In this document: piece after piece, positions 44,305 to 52,703 of the stretch
Layout of the letters: each line of letters opens with the position of its first letter
Position numbering within the stretch: the first letter of the stretch is position 1
Assembly: GCF_900218015.1 (NCBI RefSeq)
Contig: NZ_UFQQ01000011.1
Span: forward strand, 65,786 to 129,785
DNA from: Rhodopseudomonas pentothenatexigens
GTDB taxonomy: Bacteria > Pseudomonadota > Alphaproteobacteria > Rhizobiales > Xanthobacteraceae
DNA length: 64,000 nt
Reading direction: 5' to 3'
Made by a program: the position numbers and the translations under genes
The notes under the pieces: model-generated
The model's input: only the letters and a program-made list of their open reading frames with translations
Databases searched by the model: none
Told to the model about the DNA's origin: nothing

Positions 44305-45422
44305 AAGCCCCCGCCCGCCTTCGCGTTTTGATGACGACCGACACCGTCGGCGGCGTCTGGACCTATGCGGCGACGCTCGCCAGCGCCCTGGCTCGTCTCG
44401 ACATCGACGTTCTGCTGGTGACGATCGGCCCGCCGACGCGCCCCGATCAGCGGACCATGATCGCTCACCCGCACATCCAACTGATCGACAGCGGACTCGA
44501 TCTCGAATGGCAGGATCCCGCCGGCGACGACGAGCCTCGGGCCCGCGCGGTGCTCGGCAATATCGACGCCTGCATTTGCCCCGACATCGTCCATCTCAAC
44601 GGCTTTCGCGAAGCGCGCTACGACTGGTCGGCGCCGACGCTGGTGGTGGCGCACTCCTGCGTCAATTCCTGGGCCCACGCCTGCGACGACACCGGCTGGC
44701 TGCAGCAGCCCGAATGGCGGCGTTACACCGAGGCGGTGAGCCAGGGCCTCGATCGCGCCAGGCTGTGGGTTGCGCCGACCCGCGCCTTCCGCGATGAGGT
44801 CGTCCGCATCTATCGGCCGGTCGGCAGCGGCGTGGTGATCCACAACGGCGTGGCGCCCGTACGGCAGCCGCAGTCCGGCAAGCAGCAGTTCATCCTCGCC
44901 GCCGGCCGGATGCGCGATGCGGCGAAGAACCTGGCGGCGGTGTCCGAGGCCGCGGAGGGATTGCCCTGGCCGGTCTGCGTCGCCGGCGAGGCCGATGCAT
45001 CGCCTGATCGTCCGACCGCGCACAATCTGGTCCGGCTGGGCGTGCTGCCGCACGCCGGCCTCACGACGCGGATGCAGCGCGCCGGCATCTTCGTCAGCCC
45101 GGCGCTGTACGAACCGTTCGGGCTCGCCGTCCTCGAAGCCGCTGCGGCCGGATGTGCGCTGGTGCTGTCGGACATCCCGAGCTTCCGCGAATTGTGGGAC
45201 GGCGCGGCGCGCTTCGTGGCACCGAATGATGCGGCGGCGCTGCATCACGTGCTCGGCGAGCTGTGCCGCGATCGGCCGCAACGGCTCGCGCTGCAGGACG
45301 CTGCACGGATGCGCGCCCAGAACTACGCGCTGGCCCATACGGCGGCGGCCTATGCGGACCTGTACCGCGCTCACGTCGCGCCGCGCGCACACGCCACCGA
45401 TGCGATCAAGGTGCCGGCATGA
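44301..45422 (+). CDS. Glycosyltransferase family 4
   Basis: The protein is 373 residues with a GT-B fold. The N-terminal domain has TTDTVGGVWTYAATLASALA, typical of GT4 acceptor-binding domains. The C-terminal domain has FILAAGRMRDAAKNLAAVSE and the nucleotide-sugar motif VSPALYEPFGLAVLEAAAAG (E-x7-E). It overlaps both flanking genes by 4 bp. It probably transfers a sugar made by the upstream epimerases; donor and acceptor are unknown. Confidence 0.87.
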   Translation: MKAPARLRVLMTTDTVGGVWTYAATLASALARLDIDVLLVTIGPPTRPDQRTMIAHPHIQLIDSGLDLEWQDPAGDDEPRARAVLGNIDACICPDIVHLNGFREARYDWSAPTLVVAHSCVNSWAHACDDTGWLQQPEWRRYTEAVSQGLDRARLWVAPTRAFRDEVVRIYRPVGSGVVIHNGVAPVRQPQSGKQQFILAAGRMRDAAKNLAAVSEAAEGLPWPVCVAGEADASPDRPTAHNLVRLGVLPHAGLTTRMQRAGIFVSPALYEPFGLAVLEAAAAGCALVLSDIPSFRELWDGAARFVAPNDAAALHHVLGELCRDRPQRLALQDAARMRAQNYALAHTAAAYADLYRAHVAPRAHATDAIKVPA

Positions 45423-46543
45423 AATTCGTGCTGTTCTATCACGCCTTCAGCTCCTGCTGGAACAACGGCAACGCCCACTTCACGCGCGGCATCGCGCGCG
45501 AGCTGGCCGCCGCGGGCCACCAGGTCGTGGTGTATGAACCTGCGGACGGCTGGAGCCTTGGCAACGCGCTGCAGGACGGCGGGCATCAGGCTGTGGCGGA
45601 AGTCGCCGCGCTGTTTCCGGATGTCGATGTTCACCGCTACGATGCGTCGCTCGACCTCGACCGGGCGCTGGACGGCGCCGACGTCGTGATCGTACACGAA
45701 TGGAATCCGCCGGAGCTGATTGCCCAAGTCGGGCGGCGGCGACGCCACGGCGGCCGGTTTGTGCTGCTGTTCCACGACACCCATCACCGCGCCGTCACCG
45801 CGCCCGAGGAAATGGCGCGGTTCGATCTGTCCGGCTTCGATGGCGTGCTCGCCTTCGGCGAGGCGCTGCGCCAGATCTATCTCCGGCTCGGCTGGGCCGA
45901 TCGCGCCTTCACCTGGCACGAGGCGGCCGACACCGCGCTGTATCGGCCACAGCCCGAGACGGCGCGCCGCGACGATCTGGTGTGGATCGGCAATTGGGGT
46001 GACGGCGAGCGCGCCGCCGAGCTCGACGAGTATTTGATCCGCCCGGTGGTCGCGCTGCAGATCCGCGCCGCCATCCACGGCGTCCGCTACACGCCGGAAG
46101 CGCTGCGCGCGATCGCGTCGGCGGGTATCGATTATCGCGGCTGGCTGCCCGCGCACCGGGCGCCTGCGGCCTTCGCCACCGCGCATCTGACTGTGCATGT
46201 GCCGCGCGGGCCGTATTCCCGCGCGCTTCCTGGCATCCCGACCATCCGGGTGTTCGAAGCCCTCGCCTGCGGCATCCCGCTGGTGTCGGCGCCGTGGGAC
46301 GACGCCGAAGGGCTGTTTCCCGAGGGCAGTTACCTGCGGGTTCGGACCGGCGCCGAGATGACCGCGGCGCTCGGCGCCCTGCGATCCGATCCTGCCTTGG
46401 TCGTCTCGCTGACGACGATCGGCCTGCGCAGCATCGCCGAGAGGCACTCGTGCCGCCACCGCGCCGCCGAGCTGCTCGGCATCGTCGACGGCATCCATCG
46501 CCCGCAATCCGTTGCTCCCCGCCTCGAAGAGGTCGCCTCATGA
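45419..46543 (+). CDS. CgeB-like glycosyltransferase (first of three)
   Basis: The protein is 374 residues with a GT-B pattern: VLFYHAFSSCWNNGNAHFTRG at the start, LLFHDTHHRAVTAPEE in the middle, and a C-terminal donor site GIPTIRVFEALACGIPLVSAPWDD. It is related to the next two gene products, which share the N-terminal WNxxxxxxRGxxxxLxxxGHxVxxxEP pattern. CgeB is a spore-coat maturation protein with a GT4/GT1-like fold; the bacterial relatives are presumed glycosyltransferases. The ATG overlaps the GT4 stop by 4 bp. Confidence 0.82.
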   Translation: MKFVLFYHAFSSCWNNGNAHFTRGIARELAAAGHQVVVYEPADGWSLGNALQDGGHQAVAEVAALFPDVDVHRYDASLDLDRALDGADVVIVHEWNPPELIAQVGRRRRHGGRFVLLFHDTHHRAVTAPEEMARFDLSGFDGVLAFGEALRQIYLRLGWADRAFTWHEAADTALYRPQPETARRDDLVWIGNWGDGERAAELDEYLIRPVVALQIRAAIHGVRYTPEALRAIASAGIDYRGWLPAHRAPAAFATAHLTVHVPRGPYSRALPGIPTIRVFEALACGIPLVSAPWDDAEGLFPEGSYLRVRTGAEMTAALGALRSDPALVVSLTTIGLRSIAERHSCRHRAAELLGIVDGIHRPQSVAPRLEEVAS

Positions 46544-47631
46544 GAATCGCGTTCTTCGGCTCCAGCCTGGTGTCGTCCTACTGGAACGGCGCCGCGACCT
46601 ACTACCGGGGGATGCTGAAACAGATCGCTGCGCTCGGCCATCAGATCACGTTCTACGAGCCGGACGCGTTCGATCGTCAGGCCAACCGCGACATTGCGGA
46701 CCCGGATTACGCGCGCGTCGTCGTCTATCCCGCCACGCCCGACGGTTGGCAACACTCGCTGGCGGAAGCCGCAGGCAACGCCGATCTGTTGATCAAGGCC
46801 AGCGGCGTCGGCGTGTTCGACGCCGAGCTGGAAACGGCGCTGCCGCAGGCGCCGAGCGCGTCGATGCGGGTGTATTGGGACGTCGACGCTCCCGCTACGC
46901 TCGATGCCGTCGAGCACGATCCGCAGCATCACCTGCGCGACGCCATCCCGCGCTACGATCTGGTGCTGACCTATGGCGGCGGCGATCCGGTGGTGAACGC
47001 CTATCGGGCGATCGGCGCACGCGATTGCGTGCCGCTGTATAACGCGCTCGACCCCGACAGCCACTTCGCGGCGCCGTCTGATCCGCGGTTCGCCTGCGAT
47101 CTCGGCCTGCTCGCCAACCGGCTGCCGGACCGCGAAGCTCGGATCGAGCGGTTTTTCCTCGAGGTCGCCGCGCGGCTGCCCGACAAACGCTTCGTGCTCG
47201 GCGGCTCGGGTTGGGACTCCAAGCCGATGCCCGCCAATGTCCGTGCCGTCGGCCACGTCGGCACCGGCGACCACAACGCGTTCTTCGGCTCCGGCCGCGC
47301 CACCCTCAACGTCAATCGCGACAGCATGGCGCGCTACGGCTTCTCGCCGCCGACCCGGGTGTTCGAGGCGGTCGGTGCCGGCGCCTGCCTGATCACCGAT
47401 GCGTGGCAAGGCATCGAACTGTTTCTGGAACCCGGCCGGGAGGTGCTGGTCGCTGCCGACGCCGACGACGTCGTTCGTCACCTCCAAGAGCTGTCGCCGG
47501 AACGCGCCGCTGATATCGCACAGCAGGCCCGCCGCCGCATCCTGGCGCATCACACTTACGCCCACCGGGCGCAGCAATTCGACCGCCTGTTCAGGCCGGC
47601 GGCGACAGCGAGCAGCGAGGCGGCGGAATGA
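46540..47631 (+). CDS. CgeB-like glycosyltransferase (second of three)
   Basis: The protein is 363 residues and overlaps both neighbours by 4 bp. Landmarks are IAFFGSSLVSSYWNGAATYY, MRVYWDVDAPATLDAV, YDLVLTYGGGDPVV and the donor site PPTRVFEAVGAGACLITDAW. The WDVDAPAT segment is shared in spirit with the third copy (YDIDTPVT), so copies two and three are closer to each other than to the first. It is probably a glycosyltransferase of the same assembly line. Confidence 0.83.
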   Translation: MRIAFFGSSLVSSYWNGAATYYRGMLKQIAALGHQITFYEPDAFDRQANRDIADPDYARVVVYPATPDGWQHSLAEAAGNADLLIKASGVGVFDAELETALPQAPSASMRVYWDVDAPATLDAVEHDPQHHLRDAIPRYDLVLTYGGGDPVVNAYRAIGARDCVPLYNALDPDSHFAAPSDPRFACDLGLLANRLPDREARIERFFLEVAARLPDKRFVLGGSGWDSKPMPANVRAVGHVGTGDHNAFFGSGRATLNVNRDSMARYGFSPPTRVFEAVGAGACLITDAWQGIELFLEPGREVLVAADADDVVRHLQELSPERAADIAQQARRRILAHHTYAHRAQQFDRLFRPAATASSEAAE

Positions 47632-48770
47632 CGCTCAACATCGTATTCATCGGGCTATCGGTCACCTCGTCGTGGGGCAACGGACACGCCACCACCTATC
47701 GCGCGCTGATCGCCGCACTGGCGCGCCAGGGCCATCGCGTCACCTTTCTCGAGCGCGACGTTCCCTGGTATCGCGAGCATCGGGATCTCGCCGATCCGGC
47801 CGACTGGACCGTCGAACTCTACGAGACGCTCCCCGATTTGCCGAGCAGATACGCCGCGCTGGTGCGCGACGCGCATCTGGTCGTGGTCGGCTCCTACGTG
47901 CCCGACGGCCTCGCGATCGCCGACTGGGTCACCGCGACCGCGCAGGGCGTCACCGCGTTCTACGACATCGACACGCCGGTAACGCTGGCCGGGCTCGATC
48001 GCGGCCTGCCCTATTTGTCGGCCGCGATGATTCCGCGCCTCGATCTGTATCTGTCGTTCTCCGGCGGACCGATCCCGGCGTCGATCGAGCGCGACTACGG
48101 CAGCCCGATGGCGCGGGAGCTCTACTGCAGCGCCGATCTCGATCTGTACAGGCCGCAGCACTGCCCGCCGCGCTGGTCGCTCGGCTATCTCGGCACCTAT
48201 AGCGACGACCGGCAGCCGCTGCTCGACGACCTGCTGATCGCCCCGGCCAAGGCGCTCACGGAAGACTCCTTCATCGTCGCGGGCGCGCAATATCCGGCGA
48301 GCATCCGTTGGCCCGGCAATGTCGAGCGCATCGAACATCTGCCGCCGCGCGCCCATGCCGAGTTCTACGCCGCGCAGCGCTTCACCCTCAACGTCACCAG
48401 GTCCGACATGCGGGCGCTGGGCTATTCGCCGAGCGTCCGGCTGTTCGAAGCCGCGGCCTGCGGCGTGCCAGTGATCTCCGACACGTGGCCCGGCATCGAG
48501 ACGCTGTTCAAGCCGGACAGCGAAATCCTGATCGCGTCCGATCCGCGTGACGTGATCGGCATGCTGCGCGAGATGTCGGACGACCAGCGCCTGACGATCG
48601 GAGATCGGGCGCGCCGGCGGATTCTCGCCGAGCACACCCCGGACCATCGCGCCCGGCAGCTGGCGGCCTACTACGCCGAGGCCGCGGCGCGCCGCCGGCA
48701 GGCACCACGGCGGCCCGCCGCCGAGCCTGCCGAGGGCGCCGACAGCTACGCCATCCGAGCCGCGGAGTGA
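47628..48770 (+). CDS. CgeB-like glycosyltransferase (third of three)
   Basis: The protein is 380 residues and overlaps the upstream copy by 4 bp. It shows [56 protein letters not shown] and the donor site [20 protein letters not shown]. The last 35 residues are Arg/Ala/Pro-rich and probably disordered. Three tandem paralogues of one transferase type suggest successive addition of related sugars. Confidence 0.83.
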   Translation: MTLNIVFIGLSVTSSWGNGHATTYRALIAALARQGHRVTFLERDVPWYREHRDLADPADWTVELYETLPDLPSRYAALVRDAHLVVVGSYVPDGLAIADWVTATAQGVTAFYDIDTPVTLAGLDRGLPYLSAAMIPRLDLYLSFSGGPIPASIERDYGSPMARELYCSADLDLYRPQHCPPRWSLGYLGTYSDDRQPLLDDLLIAPAKALTEDSFIVAGAQYPASIRWPGNVERIEHLPPRAHAEFYAAQRFTLNVTRSDMRALGYSPSVRLFEAAACGVPVISDTWPGIETLFKPDSEILIASDPRDVIGMLREMSDDQRLTIGDRARRRILAEHTPDHRARQLAAYYAEAAARRRQAPRRPAAEPAEGADSYAIRAAE

Positions 48771-48781
48771 ATGGAGCCGCC

Positions 48782-49843
48782 ATGACCATCCAGTATCGCA
48801 ACGGACACAGCACCCGCCGCCACCACCGCATCGTCGTCACCGGCGGCGCCGGCTTCATCGGATCGCATCTGTGCGACTCGCTGCTGCAGCGCGGCGAGAC
48901 GGTGATCTGCCTCGACAACCTGTTCACAGGGTCGATGCGCAACGTCCGGCCGCTGCTCAACCATCCCAATTTCACCTTCGTCGAGCACGATGTCCGCGAA
49001 CCGATCGAGATCTCCGGCGAGATCGATCGCATCTTCAACCTCGCCTGCCCGGCCTCGCCGCGACACTACCAGCGCGATCCGATCGGCACGATGAAGACCT
49101 GCGTGCTCGGCACGCTCAACGTGCTGGAGCTCGCCCGCGCCAAGGGCGCGCGCGTGCTGCAGGCCTCCACCAGCGAAATCTACGGCGATCCGGAGGTGCA
49201 CCCGCAGCCGGAATCCTACGTCGGCCACGTCAACGCCACCGGTCCCCGCGCCTGCTACGACGAAGGCAAGCGCGCGGCCGAAACCCTGATGTTCGATTTT
49301 CATCGGCTCTACGGCACCGAGATCAAGGTGGCGCGGATCTTCAACACCTACGGGCCGCGAATGCTGGAGAACGACGGCCGTGTCGTCTCCAATTTCATCG
49401 TTCAGGCGCTGCGGGGCGAAGCCATCACCATCTACGGCAGCGGCGCCCAGACCCGCAGCTTCTGCTTCATCGCCGATCTGGTGCGCGGCCTGGAATCGCT
49501 GATGGAGAGTCCGGCCACGGTCACCGGCCCGTGCAACCTGGGCAACCCGCACGAAGTCACCATCGAGGCCATCGCCCGCGAGATCCTGGCGCATACCGGC
49601 TCGCAGTCGGGGCTGCAATTCGAGCCGTTGCCGGTCGACGATCCGAAGCGGCGGAAGCCGGCGATCGACACCGCGCTGGAAACGCTCGGCTGGCGGCCGA
49701 ACGTGTCGCTGCAGGATGGCCTGCGCGCCACCATCGCCTATTTTGCGCTCCGCACCGCGACCTCGGAGCTCAAGGAGAGCACCCCATCGGCCAAGCCGCG
49801 CCGCTCGGCGCGCAGCCAGCTGTCACTGGCCAGCGGCTCTTGA
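48782..49843 (+). CDS. UDP-glucuronate decarboxylase (UDP-xylose synthase)-like
   Basis: The protein is 353 residues from the ATG at 48782 (GGAG 6 bases upstream). It matches UXS-type enzymes closely: [67 protein letters not shown] for the catalytic pair, and [20 protein letters not shown]. This enzyme makes UDP-xylose from UDP-glucuronate. With the xylosidase-like protein upstream it points to pentose in the cluster product. The C-terminal 30 residues are a polar extension. Confidence 0.87.
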   Translation: MTIQYRNGHSTRRHHRIVVTGGAGFIGSHLCDSLLQRGETVICLDNLFTGSMRNVRPLLNHPNFTFVEHDVREPIEISGEIDRIFNLACPASPRHYQRDPIGTMKTCVLGTLNVLELARAKGARVLQASTSEIYGDPEVHPQPESYVGHVNATGPRACYDEGKRAAETLMFDFHRLYGTEIKVARIFNTYGPRMLENDGRVVSNFIVQALRGEAITIYGSGAQTRSFCFIADLVRGLESLMESPATVTGPCNLGNPHEVTIEAIAREILAHTGSQSGLQFEPLPVDDPKRRKPAIDTALETLGWRPNVSLQDGLRATIAYFALRTATSELKESTPSAKPRRSARSQLSLASGS

Positions 49844-49878
49844 CCGGCGACGCGGCCGTGACCCGCCCGAGCGCTTGA

Positions 49879-50397
49879 GTGGACGAGCCCGACCGCCCGC
49901 GCGACGAGACATCCGCCAACCTCAGCTCGACGCTGCGTCGGAACATCGCCGCGCTGCGCCGGCTGCGGCGGGAGGAAGCGAGCTCGATCGATGTCCAGGA
50001 CAAGATCGCCAACGCGATCACCGCCTTCGCCGGCAGCATGCGGTTCGTTTATCTGCATCTGGCGATCTACGGCAGCTGGATCGTCGTCAACACGGTACCG
50101 GGCCTGCCGCATTTCGATCCGTCCTACGTGATGCTGGCGATGGCCGCCTCGGTGGAGGCGATCTTTCTGTCGACCTTCGTGCTGATCAGCCAGAACCGCG
50201 CGATGGCCACGACCGACAAGCGCGACGACCTCGACCTGCACATCAATCTGCTGGCCGAGCACGAGCTGACGACGCTGATCAAGCTGGTGACGGCGATCGC
50301 CGACAAGCTCGAGGTCGACCACGAGATCGCGGACGAACTGCCTGAAGTCACCAAGGACGTCGCGCCCGAAGACGTGCTGCGCGAAATCAGGAAATAG
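49879..50397 (+). CDS. DUF1003 membrane protein
   Basis: The protein is 172 residues from the GTG at 49879. It has a helical N-terminal part, two membrane helices (FVYLHLAIYGSWIVVNTVPG, YVMLAMAASVEAIFLSTFVL) with the family motif AITAFAGSMRFVYLH, and a coiled C-terminal tail. DUF1003 proteins are common in stress and envelope contexts; the function is not known. It starts 35 bases after the UXS gene and is probably the last gene of the cluster. Confidence 0.82.
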   Translation: MDEPDRPRDETSANLSSTLRRNIAALRRLRREEASSIDVQDKIANAITAFAGSMRFVYLHLAIYGSWIVVNTVPGLPHFDPSYVMLAMAASVEAIFLSTFVLISQNRAMATTDKRDDLDLHINLLAEHELTTLIKLVTAIADKLEVDHEIADELPEVTKDVAPEDVLREIRK

Positions 50398-50442
50398 GCC
50401 GCAGCACCGCTCCCGATCCGATCAGTACCGCCGAGTTGAGCT

Positions 50443-50461
50443 CCGGTGCGCTAAGCACCGG
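50443..50461. terminator. Short hairpin between convergent genes
   Basis: CCGGTGC and GCACCGG pair perfectly across a 5-base loop. The hairpin spans the stop codon of the minus-strand small gene and lies 45 bp after the DUF1003 gene. No T run follows, so it is a weak terminator candidate. Confidence 0.35.
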
Positions 50462-50639
50462 ACGGATGCTCGGTGCGCGGGTGGCGCTCGTGCAGCAGCT
50501 TGGCGAGCTCGCCACGCTGATCCGGCGCGTCGCGCACCGCGGTCTCGAAGATCGCCTCCTGCAGATCGCGCGGCAGATCACCCCAGACCTCCAGCACGGC
50601 TGCCCCAAGCTGGTTGCGAAACTGCGACTCAGCGTCCAT
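50451..50639 (-). CDS. Small helical protein of unknown function
   Basis: The protein is 62 residues from the ATG at 50639, chosen for GGAGG 6 bases upstream; ATGs at 50651 and 50684 are alternatives. It reads MDAESQFRNQLGAAVLEVWG, DLPRDLQEAIFETAV and then a charged tail, and is probably all helical. A GGAAC-N16-GATT element (50666-50690 minus) lies just upstream, one base off the EcfG consensus. No named domain is recognised. Confidence 0.58.
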   Translation of the reverse strand: MDAESQFRNQLGAAVLEVWGDLPRDLQEAIFETAVRDAPDQRGELAKLLHERHPRTEHPSGA

Positions 50640-50839
50640 CGCGTCCTCCATCACCTGACGCTGATAATCGGCTGTCGCGATCATCGTTCCCCGGCCGGTC
50701 GCGAACGACGCTGCCGCGGACGCGATCCGGATCTGCAAGCGAGGCTTGCGCGAGCGATCGGCCGATCGGCGCGCCGCCGCGCCCTTCGCGATCTCTGTCG
50801 TCCGCGCTCTGCTGATCGCTGCCTGCGCGCGGCGGCTTA

Positions 50840-50864
50840 GGAACGAGCCGATCACGCCGGGGTT
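50840..50864 (+). promoter_or_regulatory. EcfG-type general-stress promoter
   Basis: The plus strand reads GGAAC, 16 bases, GGTT. The -10 part lies inside the first copy of the 24-bp tandem repeat. It is 51 bp upstream of the DUF378 start at 50916. Confidence 0.68.
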
Positions 50865-50903
50865 GGATCGGCTTCAGAGGCCGGGGTTGGATCGGCTTCA
50901 GAG
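50856..50903. repeat. Perfect 24-bp tandem duplication
   Basis: Bases 50856-50879 and 50880-50903 are identical 24-mers (GCCGGGGTTGG ... TTCAGAG). They lie between the EcfG -35 element and the ribosome site of the DUF378 gene. The duplication copies the -10 element (GGTT) and lengthens the leader. Confidence 0.9.
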
Positions 50904-50915
50904 ATGGAGAAAGCC

Positions 50916-51164
50916 ATGCGCATCATCAACGCCCTGACGCTTCTGCTGGTCATCATCGGCGGACTGAACTGGGGTCTCGTCGGCCTGTTCGATTTCGATC
51001 TGGTCACCGCTCTCCTCGGCAACGGCGCTGAGGAAACCGCAACCTCGTCGGCAGCGGCGCGGATCGTGTACATCCTTGTCGCCATCTCGGCCGTGTATCA
51101 GATCGTCCCGCTGTCCCGTCTGCTGTCGTCGCGCGGCGCGACCTACGGCACGACCACCTATTGA
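50916..51164 (+). CDS. DUF378 two-helix membrane protein
   Basis: The protein is 82 residues from the ATG at 50916 (GGAG 7-8 bases upstream); an ATG at 50904 falls in the repeat edge. It matches DUF378: MRIINALTLLLVIIGGLNWG, LVGLFDFDLVTALLG and a second helix IVYILVAISAVYQIVPL. Function is unknown. An exact EcfG promoter and a perfect tandem repeat precede it. Its stop overlaps a possible TTG start of the next gene. Confidence 0.85.
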   Translation: MRIINALTLLLVIIGGLNWGLVGLFDFDLVTALLGNGAEETATSSAAARIVYILVAISAVYQIVPLSRLLSSRGATYGTTTY

Positions 51165-51175
51165 CGGACCGCGCC

Positions 51176-51829
51176 ATGGCAGGGGCCGACGGATTCCGCC
51201 GGATCGTCGGCAACGACGCGGACGGAGCGATCTATTTCCTGCCATGGCGCACCACCTTTCGGACCGCACTCGAATTCGGTCTCGTCGGACTGCGGCGATG
51301 GCGGCTGTGCTACGAGCTGCCGGCCGCAGTGGTCGCCGCCGATCCGGAGGTGTGCGCGCGCGCCAACCGCTCGGTGATCGAAGATGCGGCCGATCAGATC
51401 GAGCGCCGCCGTCCTCCGGTCCTGGTCGGGCTGAGCATGGGATCGGTGCCGGCGACGCTGCTCGCCGGCCGCTACAATACGCCGCTGTGGAGCTTCGCGT
51501 CGGCCGACCGCGGCGACCTGATGATCTGGCAGAGCCCTGCGGCACGCGAGGTGCGCCGTCACGCCGAAGCGCGCGGCGTCACCCTCGCCGATTTCACCCG
51601 CGCGTTGCGCGGACTCAACCCGATCGATTGGCTCGACCGGATCGATCCGGCCAGCCGCTTCGCCGTCGGCAGCTTCGATCGCTACGTGCCCCGCCCCCGC
51701 CGCCGTGCGCTGCTCAAGCGCGCCGCCGCCACGGTGCCGATCGAACACGTGGTGTTCGAGCCGCTCGGCCATTTGGGCGTGATGGCGCTCAGCCGCTGGC
51801 GGCAGAACCAGTGGCTGCGCCGGGCGTAA
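51176..51829 (+). CDS. Alpha/beta-hydrolase-like protein
   Basis: The protein is 217 residues from the ATG at 51176; a TTG at 51161 overlapping the DUF378 stop is an alternative. The nucleophile elbow GLSMGS follows strand PPVLVG. A late SFDRYVPRPRRRALLKRA and EPLGHLGVMAL contain the expected acid and His. The N-terminal part (FLPWRTTFRTALEFGLVGLR) resembles no named esterase family I know. It is probably co-transcribed with the DUF378 gene from the EcfG promoter at 50840. Confidence 0.7.
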   Translation: MAGADGFRRIVGNDADGAIYFLPWRTTFRTALEFGLVGLRRWRLCYELPAAVVAADPEVCARANRSVIEDAADQIERRRPPVLVGLSMGSVPATLLAGRYNTPLWSFASADRGDLMIWQSPAAREVRRHAEARGVTLADFTRALRGLNPIDWLDRIDPASRFAVGSFDRYVPRPRRRALLKRAAATVPIEHVVFEPLGHLGVMALSRWRQNQWLRRA

Positions 51830-52329
51830 CCGCGCTGCGGAGCAGCGAAGTCGAACGGCGCTTCGCACCAGCACCAACGATCCCACGCAGGTGAACATCG
51901 ACGGACATGCCTCGGGTGAACCGCGCGATGCATGCCGTCGGTGATATCCAGGTTGTGGCGCCTCCACAGCCGTTTCCATCGGGGACGACGCCAGCGCCAC
52001 CTTCTTCCACTGGGCCGAATTGGCTGACCGACCCCCGGGCAGCGACGGTGATCGGTTACGGCAGCTCCGCGGTACGCGCTGGTGATCAGTTGCGCGTATC
52101 TCCGCCGATCGCATTCTTGTCGCTACGCGTTCGCGCGATCTATGCCAACGTTGCCGAGTTGTTACTTCCGCCGGCTGCCGTGGTCCGGTCAGGATTTCCT
52201 GACAGCAGCGTCCGCGTCCGTGATGGGACGGACCCGCCCACATGTCATTCCCGATTTACTCCGCACTTCGTGAGCCTAGTGTCACAGCGCGTCCGCGTGC
52301 GTTACGCGGCGCAATGAGAGGGTCATCTA
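51830..52329. other. 500-bp leader region of the first pucBA pair
   Basis: I see no gene with a ribosome site and family likeness. The region contains the palindrome at 52188-52203, 126 bp before the pucB ATG. A near-match to the PpsR/CrtJ site (TGT-N12-ACT) lies in the same region. The pucBA promoter should lie here. Confidence 0.5.
52188..52203. promoter_or_regulatory. Palindrome shared by both puc loci, candidate operator (copy 1)
   Basis: GTCAGGATTTCCTGAC is a perfect inverted repeat of 7 bases with a 2-base centre. An identical 16-mer occurs at 54723-54738, between the second puc pair and the NarL-type regulator. Here it is 126 bp upstream of the pucB start. Its regulator is not known. 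Confidence 0.6.
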
Positions 52330-52485
52330 ATGGTCGACGATTCGAAAAAGGTCTGGCCCACGGGCCTGACGATCGCGGAATCCGAAGAAATCCACAAGCA
52401 CGTCATCGACGGCGCACGCATCTTCGTGGCCATCGCCATCGTGGCGCACTTCCTGGCGTATGTGTATTCGCCTTGGCTGCACTAA
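52330..52485 (+). CDS. pucB: Light-harvesting (LH2/LH4-type) beta subunit
   Basis: The protein is 51 residues and binds bacteriochlorophyll in a peripheral antenna ring in the intracytoplasmic membrane. The sequence has the beta-type polar head ([20 protein letters not shown]), the first conserved His region IHKHV and the membrane helix with ligand His40 ([20 protein letters not shown]). It differs from the second beta copy (54278) at few positions. The gene is intact and is followed 12 bases later by the alpha gene. From memory it corresponds to pucBc of R. palustris. Confidence 0.9.
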   Translation: MVDDSKKVWPTGLTIAESEEIHKHVIDGARIFVAIAIVAHFLAYVYSPWLH

Positions 52486-52497
52486 GGAGCACCTGAG

Positions 52498-52695
52498 ATG
52501 AATCAAGGTCGCATCTGGACCGTGGTCAGCCCGACCGTCGGTCTTCCGCTGCTGCTCGGCAGCGTTGCCGCCATGGCTTTCGCCGTTCACTTCGCTGTGC
52601 TCGAGAATACCTCCTGGGTCTCGGCCTTCATGAACGGCAAGACCGTGGCAGCAGCGCCGGCACCGGCCGCCCCGGCCGCTCCGGCGAAGAAGTAG
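52498..52695 (+). CDS. pucA: Light-harvesting alpha subunit with Phe44-Met45 and Ala/Pro tail
   Basis: The protein is 65 residues: [20 protein letters not shown], ligand His31 and Trp40 as expected for LH2 alpha. Residues 44-45 are Phe-Met where B800-850 LH2 has Tyr-Trp; these residues hydrogen-bond the B850 pigments, so a blue-shifted LH4-like spectrum is predicted. The tail after residue 50 is Ala/Pro/Lys-rich ([13 protein letters not shown]), unlike the second copy. Gly-Arg-Ile-Trp and GGAG upstream support the start. From memory this is the pucAc position. Confidence 0.9.
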   Translation: MNQGRIWTVVSPTVGLPLLLGSVAAMAFAVHFAVLENTSWVSAFMNGKTVAAAPAPAAPAAPAKK

Positions 52696-52703
52696 CTGTC
52701 TGG

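Noticed and set aside
52230-52260. Possible PpsR/CrtJ site (TGT-N12-ACT) upstream of the first puc pair
   Set aside because: It is one base off the TGT-N12-ACA consensus and a single degenerate site is expected by chance in 500 bp.
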